Positions 58,299 to 64,000 of a DNA stretch of 64,000 bases are shown here, piece after piece (within the stretch, counting starts at the first letter, position 1; each line of letters opens with the position of its first letter). The DNA is from Amyelois transitella (lineage: Eukaryota > Arthropoda > Insecta > Lepidoptera > Pyralidae). The stretch lies in assembly GCF_032362555.1 (NCBI RefSeq), contig NC_083525.1, positions 729,501 to 793,500 on the forward strand. The letters are read 5' to 3'. A program made the position numbers and the translations under genes. The notes beneath the pieces are model-generated. The model was not told the origin of the DNA. It did not search any database and saw only the letters and a list, made by a program, of their open reading frames with translations.

Positions 58299-58590
58299 CT
58301 TTTTACTTTAGAGAATAAAAGAAGGTGTTTAAAGCTCAAAGGGACGCTGAGAGTCTCAGTCCGCTTCTATCACCTCCTTGTGTGAGTGTGAGTACTAGGC
58401 TACCATGATTGTTAAGGAGTGACGTAAGAGGGAGGTGCTGAGCCAATGACACGTGATTGTAATTCGAGTACCAGGCTGGCATAGTTATTGAGAAGTTTCA
58501 AAGAAGGTGGTAAAAATCTTGTTTGGCTTTAACTCTACGTGAATATTGGTCTTAGACCGTTTCTATCACCGCGTTTACCAAGGTCTGCAG

Positions 58591-58704
58591 TCACCGGGTT
58601 CTTCCTGGCCTTCGACGAGAATCGAGATGACCATGTGGACTTCAAGGAGCTGTGCTGTGGCCTCAGCGCGGCCTGTCGTGGCCCGAGGACGGAGAGACTG
58701 AAGT
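58591..58704 (+). pseudogene. duplicated copy of the Usp32 EF-hand exon, possibly spliceable
   Basis: This 114-base block repeats the 3' half of the exon at 57666-57894 about 810 bases downstream, including the EF-hand loop and the GTGAGT donor. Relative to the parent, one change creates CTGCAG just before it, a plausible acceptor. Entry and exit are both phase 1, so inclusion would add 38 codons without a frameshift or stop. Two further copies (59372-59514 and about 59902-60012) lack this AG. Whether it is spliced is unknown; an inert duplicate is the default reading. Confidence 0.55.
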
Positions 58705-58848
58705 GTGAGTACTAGGCTACCATGATTGTTAAAGAGTATGTAAGAGGGAGGTGCTGAAAGTCAGGATTTGAGTTAATTGACCAATGTACTGTGTGGACTC
58801 ATCTCGCCTGAGAGACTGTAGTGTAAGTACCAGGCTAGCTTTTTACTT

Positions 58849-59108
58849 ATATATACATACATATGGTCACGTCTATATCCCTTGCGGGGTAGACAGAGTT
58901 ACCAATCCTGAAAAGACTGAATGGCCACGTTCAGCTATTTGGCTTAATGATAGAATTGAGATTCATATAGTGACAGGTTGCTAGCCCATCGCCTAAAAAA
59001 GAATCCCAAGTTTGTAAGCCTATCTCTCAGTCGCCTTTTACGACATCCATGGGAAAGAGATGGAGTGGTCCTATTCTTTTTTGTATTGGTGCCGGGAACC
59101 ACACGGCA
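58849..59108 (-). mobile_element. LINE-tailed SINE, duplicate of the 58039 copy
   Basis: Copied with the 810-bp segmental duplication; same flanks, with a base difference near its right end (ACACGGCA against ACACTGCA). Confidence 0.95.
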
Positions 59109-59371
59109 CTTTTTACTTTAGAGAATAAAAGAAGGTGTTTAAAGCTCAAAGGGACGCTGAGAGTCTCAGTCCGCTTCTATCACCTCCTTGTGTGAGTGTG
59201 AGTACTAGGCTACCATGATTGTTAAGGAGTTACGTAAGAGGGAGGTGCTCAGTCAATGACACGTGGTTGTAATTCGAGTACCAGGCTAGCATAGTTATTG
59301 AGAAGTTTCAAAGAATGTGCTAAAAATCTTGTTCGGCTTTAACTCTACGTGAAGAATGGTCTTAGACCGTT

Positions 59372-59514
59372 TCTATCACCTCGTTTACCAAGGTCTGCTG
59401 TCATCGGGTTCTTTCTGGTCTTCGACGAGAATCGAGATGACCATGTGGACTTCAAGGAGCTGTGCTGTGGCCTCAGCGCGGCCGGTCGTGGCCCGAGAAC
59501 GGAGAGACTGAAGT
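59372..59514 (+). pseudogene. second degraded copy of the Usp32 EF-hand exon
   Basis: Homologous to the 3' half of the exon at 57666-57894 with several substitutions (for example Cys to Gly in the AACRG stretch). The donor GTGAGT is retained. The base change that gives copy 58591-58704 its AG is absent (CTGCTG here), so no obvious acceptor exists. Confidence 0.7.
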
Positions 59515-59901
59515 GTGAGTACTAGGCTACCATGATTGTTAAGGAGTTTATAAGACTGAGGCGCTGAAAGTCAGGATTTGGGTTAATTGACCAGTGTACT
59601 GTGTGGGCTCGCCTGAGAGACTGAAGTGTAAGTACCAGGCTAGCTTTTTACTTTAGAGAATAAAAGAAGGTGTTTAAAGCTCAAAGGGACGCTGAGAGTC
59701 TCAGTTCGCATCTATCACCTCCTTGTGTCAGTGTACTAGGCTACCATGATTGTTAAGGAGTAACGTAAGAGGGAGGTGCTGAGCCAATGACACGTGATTG
59801 TAATTCGAGTACCAGGCTGGCATAGTTATTGAGAAGTTTCAAAGAAGGTGGTAAAAATCTTGTTTGGCTTTAACTCTACGTGAATATTGGTCTTAGACCG
59901 T

Positions 59902-60012
59902 TTCTATCACCTCGTTTACCAAGATCTGCTGTCATCGGGTTCTTTCTGGTCTTCGACGAGAATCAGGATGACCATGTGGACTTCAAGGAGTTGTGCTGTG
60001 GTCTCAGCGCAT
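59902..60012 (+). pseudogene. third, truncated copy of the Usp32 EF-hand exon
   Basis: Repeats the EF-hand loop region of the exon at 57666-57894 and then breaks off after the Leu-Ser-Ala codons, running straight into TAA. There is no donor and no acceptor. It marks the right end of the duplicated block. Confidence 0.7.
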
Positions 60013-60253
60013 AAAAGAGTGACCACAAAAGTATAATTTTGATTTTTTTTACACCAATACTCCGAAATTATCTGAATCAGTATCAAAATTAAACCAATTT
60101 ATTAAACTATTTAATACTAGTTCAATCATAGCGATCAGTTTTGGCTGTTGATAAAGTGCTAATTATAGAAATATATTTTTAACCTATAACGTATCGGTCT
60201 TATCTGGAGGAAACGAGAAAATGGACCAAGTGGATGTATGATTGTATGTTTCA

Positions 60254-60358
60254 CATACATATGGTCACGTCTATATCCCTTGCGGGGTAGACAGGGCCAA
60301 CAGTCCCGAAAAGACTGAATGGCCACGTTCAGCTATTTGGCTTAACGATAGATGTATG
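60254..60358 (-). mobile_element. LINE-tailed SINE 3' fragment
   Basis: ACATACATATGGTCACGTCT to TATTTGGCTTAACGATAGAT. Confidence 0.82.
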
Positions 60359-60377
60359 TTTCACACTCAATTATAAA

Positions 60378-60690
60378 TTATAAACTTTTGTCCGCAACTT
60401 CGCTTCACGAATTAAACGCCACTTACAAAAAGCGATGAATATATATATACGCGCCAACGACACGCGCGAATATGGGTTGCCTACAAAAGAATACAGGTCT
60501 TCCGCAAATCCCACGGGAGCTATAGTTTTGCCCGGGATTACAAATTATCCTTTGTCCTTCTCCAGACTCTTAATTATATACCTATACTTACGCAAAATTT
60601 CAAGAATATCGGTTCAGTAGATAACGCGTGAAGGGGTAACAAACAAACAAACAAACTCTCGAATTTATGATATTAGTACGGATTCACACG
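60378..60690. mobile_element. Helitron-like element, diverged
   Basis: CTTTTGTCCGCAACTTCG, CGCAAATCCCACGGGAGCTA, ATCGGTTCAGTAGATAACGC, AAACAAACTCTCGAATTTAT. Confidence 0.55.
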
Positions 60691-60984
60691 TCGAGCGTCT
60701 GTTATCGCAATTACGTAAAAAATGTTCGCTAGGAAAAGGTGTTTTTCAACAAAGTTCAAAGTCGCATAACATGTGTGAATTAATTATATGTATATACAAA
60801 CACTCACACAATCCCAACATATAAATGAATGCGAAAGTGACTTGTACATTTTGTTTGTGTTCACAAACCTTTATAACATGTTACGCATTAGAAGTTTAGG
60901 ACTCACTAATTTCATCACTATGCCAGACAGAGGTTCTTAATGGAACTGCTCGTAAAAGCCAGTATCTACGTTAATACGTATATA

Positions 60985-61240
60985 CATACATATAATCACG
61001 TTTATATCCCTTGCGGGGTAGACAGAGCCGACATTGAAAAGACTGATAGGCCACGTTCAGCTATTTGGCTTTAAGATAGAATTGAGATTCAAATAGTGAC
61101 AGGTTGCTAGCCCATCGCCTAAAATAAGAATCCCAAGTTTATAAGCCTACCCCTTAGTCGCCTTTTACGACATCCATGGGAGAGAGATGGAGTGGTCGTA
61201 TTCTTTTTTTCCTATTGACGCCGGGAACCACACGGCGCTA
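60985..61240 (-). mobile_element. LINE-tailed SINE, full length
   Basis: ATACATACATATAATCACGT to GGGAACCACACGGCGCT. Confidence 0.9.
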
Positions 61241-61523
61241 TATAGAAACAAGTATTTAGTAGCTAGTATTTAGCGCGCCGCGTGAATTTAGCGCCATCTA
61301 CAAAAAGAGAAGAATTTAAATTAAACACCGTCTAACAAAAAAGCGACTAAAATAGCAACACCTAAAAAAATAATCTAATTTAACGCAACCTACGAAAACC
61401 GACGAATTTAGCGCCGCCTACAAAAGTTTACAGTGTTTTCAGATCTCAAAACTCACAGGAACTAAAGTTTTTACTGTGACGAAAGGTGCGCTATGTCCTT
61501 GTCCAGACTCTTAATTATACTTA

Positions 61524-61712
61524 TACTAGCGACCCGCCCCGGCTTCGCACGGGTGCAAAATTATAAATGTTATTATACATAAAAACCTTCCTCTTGAATC
61601 ACTCTACCTGTTACAAAAAACCGCATCAAAATCCGTTGCGTAATTTTAAAGATTTAAGCATACAGACAAACAGACTAAAATAGCGACTTTGTTTTATACT
61701 ATGTAGTGATAC
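61524..61712. mobile_element. Helitron-like element, third subfamily
   Basis: ACTAGCGACCCGCCCCGGCT to TTTATACTATGTAGTGATAC; close match to 15198-15388. Confidence 0.68.
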
Positions 61713-61964
61713 GTAAATTTTCGAGAAGATTGGTTCAATAGTTAACCCGTGAAGTGGTAACAAACAAATAAACTAACATAATATTTGTTGTGATGTGAGC
61801 GATACCGCTGGCAAAAAGCTGGTGGTGTGTTTGTATCGTGTAAAGAAATAACATTTATTTGCATAAGGCCTCAAATCGTTGCATATTAATAGCGCGCAGG
61901 CGCACTTGACCGATTTTCATGAAAGATAACAGAATAAGAAGTTATTCAATGCACTAGAAATACA

Positions 61965-62168
61965 ATATGTTACGGCTTAGAAAGCCGCGCGCTCTATCAT
62001 TCATCAAGAGCAAACAATATCAGCCAATAACAGGGAGAAGTCTAAATCGCGCAAGCAAAGATTTTTCGGATTGGCGCATATACATCACCTAGCCCGGCGG
62101 AAGATCTTTCCTTTGGTGGCGGTCGGGGCCGGATCATCGCTCCGGAGACAGTGTAGACCTAGTGGTGA
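61965..62168 (-). repeat. LTR-like or other repeat shared with 10988-11335
   Basis: Inverted homologue: GCGCAAGCAAAGATTTTTCG, TTTCCTTTGGTGGCGGTCGG, CCGGATCATCGCTCCGGAGA. Confidence 0.45.
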
Positions 62169-62287
62169 TTGGAAGCATCACCTCCTTCATCACCAACTCC
62201 CAAAGTTCCATAAAGACCTTTCGAATGATTATGATTTCGAGTGAAATACGGACAAACACATGTACACTTTCATATTTATACTTTTAG

Positions 62288-62512
62288 ATACATACATACA
62301 TATAGTTGCGGGATAGACAGAGCCAACAGTCTCAAAAAGACTGAAAGACCACTTTTAGCTGGTATGGCTTCGTAATGGAATTGAGATTCAAATAATTATA
62401 GATTCATACGAAAATAGCTGTACGAGGCCTATCGGCCTTCAAGACTGTTCAAGGCACTGTCTACCCCGCAAGAGATATAAACGTGAATATATGTATATAT
62501 ATGTGTATGTAG
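62288..62512. mobile_element. two facing LINE-tailed SINE fragments
   Basis: A minus-strand piece (62290-62400, GTTGCGGGATAGACAGAGCC) is followed by a plus-strand piece (62430-62512, CTGTCTACCCCGCAAGAGAT then TATGTATATATATGTG). Confidence 0.75.
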
Positions 62513-62700
62513 TGCCTCCGTGCAATACGCGAATAGTCTGGGAATTTATTGGTCGTTTAGAGATAACGTATCGCGTGCTAATCGTCCGATAACTTTAATT
62601 GTTCTTACCGATGTTTGTAATTACAATTGTTTGTTGTTCGTACCAATTATGAAAATCAGATTCAACCGGCTTGAATAAAAGGTCATGTTCAATATTGGTA

Positions 62701-62790
62701 CATACATACATACAGTCACGTTCATATCCCGGCGAAAGCGGAACTAACAGTCTTGAAAAGGCTTGGAAGGCCACGTTCAGCTGGCTATGG
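62701..62790 (-). mobile_element. LINE-tailed SINE 3' fragment, diverged
   Basis: ACATACATACATACAGTCAC to GGCCACGTTCAGCTGGCTAT. Confidence 0.75.
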
Positions 62791-62875
62791 TAGAATAGAA
62801 AAAATAATTCTAAAATACATCGTTTGAGGATATAAAAACACATGACTTTAAATGAGTAATATATGTATATAACGA

Positions 62876-63093
62876 TCCATCTCTTTCCCATGGATGTCGT
62901 AAAAGGCGACTAAGGGATAGGCTTATAAACTTGGGATTATTTTTTTAGGCAGGACAGGCAGACAGGCTAGCAACCTGTCACTACATATTTAAATCTCAAG
63001 TCTATCATTAAGCCAAACAGCAGTCTTTTTAAGATTGTTGGCTCTGTCTACCCCGCAAGGGATATGGACGTGATTATATGTATGTATGTATTA
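62876..63093 (+). mobile_element. LINE-tailed SINE, 5'-truncated
   Basis: CCATCTCTTTCCCATGGATG to GATTATATGTATGTATGTAT. Confidence 0.88.
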
Positions 63094-63099
63094 TAAAAT

Positions 63100-63480
63100 G
63101 TAATTGGAAGCAAGACTACGAATTTGAGAAAACGTGATGTATTGAAATTAATACTGCGAACTGATAGAGGTCATATTGCAATCAATGCTGCGAACCTGAG
63201 AGAACACGACGTATTGGAATCAAGACTACGAATTAGAGAAAACATGATGTATTGGAATTAATGCTGCGAACTGATGGAAATCAGCATCATCAAACGAGAG
63301 ATATAGAATCAATACTAAGAACCTGATGAAACACGGGCATAGGAGGCGAAAACAAGATCTGGAAAATACGGCGGCGAACCAGAGTAAATGAAATCGGAAT
63401 CTATGCTACGAGCTGGAAAAACACGACGCATTGGGGCTAATGCTGCAACTGGAAGTGTACAAGAAACACGTCACTTTAGA
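63100..63480. repeat. degenerate tandem repeat, about 38-bp period
   Basis: Phrases CTACGAATTTGAGAAAACGT, CTGCGAACCTGAGAGAACAC, CTACGAATTAGAGAAAACAT recur at about 38 bases with GATGTATTGGAAT-like spacers, then decay. Downstream (63420-63840) is A-rich with no clear gene. Confidence 0.6.
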
Positions 63481-64000
63481 AACAACACTACAAACGAAAC
63501 GTGTGACATCAATATCTCAAACTGGAAGTACTCACATTAGAAACAACGCGGCCAACTTCAGAGAAAGCCACAGGTTGAAGGCAAATTTGCATGACAAGAA
63601 TAAAGATCTGAAACAGCCGACCGACCAACCACAAAAATAATCGAAACGGGGATAAAATTCCTACATAATAACGAAGGCCTAATGAAATCCTACACTACAA
63701 ATTCTTTAGAATGGGCAGACATCGCGACTAATAACAAAAATCATCTCAGCAGCACGAGATTCCTACGAAATAAATGAAACTGATAACGAACCGTTAAAAC
63801 AAGAATTAGAAAACAAGGAAGAAGGAAACACGCAACACATCAACGCTCTCCTCCGTCGCAATACCCGTCTTCCTTAATTCCTATATTGGCTATAGGCTGT
63901 ATAGTCGGTCGATTGTGGTCGACTGGTTGCGGCTGGTCGGCCTTCCTCTCCCATCCCCGAGCGTGTCACTCCCTATAAAATCTGTGCCCCCTGGTGTATC

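Larger units (their letters stand above)
57895..60012. repeat. tandem segmental duplication around the last Usp32 exon (about 810-bp unit)
   Basis: Sequence after the true exon recurs at +810 bases nearly unchanged (for example 57961-58310 against 58771-59120, including one embedded SINE). It recurs again in shorter form from about 59515. Modules contain exon copies, the phrase GTGAGTACTAGGCTACCATG and short exon-derived bits such as GACGCTGAGAGTCT. The two SINE-bearing units differ by only a few bases, so the last doubling is recent. Confidence 0.85.
60013..64000 (+). other. presumed continuing Usp32 intron to the window end
   Basis: Contains Helitron-like, SINE and LTR-like repeats and a degenerate 38-bp repeat. 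No EF-hand, DUSP or USP catalytic exon was recognised on either strand. Confidence 0.5.

Noticed and set aside
57974-58984. two identical 66-residue frames
   Set aside because: They are inverted SINE sequence copied in the Usp32 segmental duplication, not genes.

Overview
This is eukaryotic nuclear DNA from a moth or butterfly (Lepidoptera). The evidence is intron-rich genes with GT-AG splicing, conserved insect orthologues, and dense families of lepidopteran-type mobile DNA: a Bm1-like SINE, tRNA-derived SINEs, Helitron-like pieces ending in CTAGT, an RTE-type LINE and its short partners with (TATG)n tails, and a PIF/Harbinger transposon. Nothing points to bacterial or organellar sequence.

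Four host genes were rebuilt exon by exon with phases that agree throughout. (1) Plus strand, 8340-22435: an 11-exon GMC-family FAD oxidoreductase (glucose dehydrogenase-like, 637 aa). (2) Minus strand, 40036-28680: 10-exon pasha/DGCR8 (760 aa), the double-stranded-RNA-binding partner of Drosha in the Microprocessor. (3) Minus strand, 50812-43980: 11-exon BRAP (549 aa), a RING plus ZnF-UBP E3 ligase. (4) Plus strand from 51769: the first four coding exons of Usp32 (280 aa here), which runs off the right end. GMC and pasha converge across 6.2 kb; BRAP and Usp32 diverge from a shared 956-bp promoter interval.

The introns hold most of the unusual structure. A complete 4.36-kb Harbinger transposon (30046-34407, 38-bp inverted repeats, TAC target duplication) lies in a pasha intron; its transposase gene and its antisense MADF-type gene are interlocked, each with an exon inside the other's intron, and it carries a 14 x 72-bp satellite. 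A complete RTE-type LINE (17961-21022) with an intact reverse-transcriptase ORF and a target duplication lies antisense in a GMC intron. The commonest repeat is a ~260-bp SINE whose last ~40 bp match the 3' end of that LINE, a likely SINE/LINE partnership; dozens of full or partial copies are present.

The most striking pattern is that three of the four host genes contain tandem repeats that begin at the 3' edge of a coding exon and copy its 5' splice site. They are a 19-bp array of about 50 units filling a pasha intron, a 131-bp array of about ten units after GMC exon 5, and roughly 800-bp duplications of the Usp32 EF-hand exon, one of which has what looks like an intact, phase-compatible extra exon. 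A fourth, minor exon-edge duplication lies elsewhere in pasha. A SINE has also duplicated the 3' splice site of GMC exon 7. Intergenic stretches (1-8339, 22436-28679, 40037-43979) contain only repeats and AT-rich DNA as far as can be seen.
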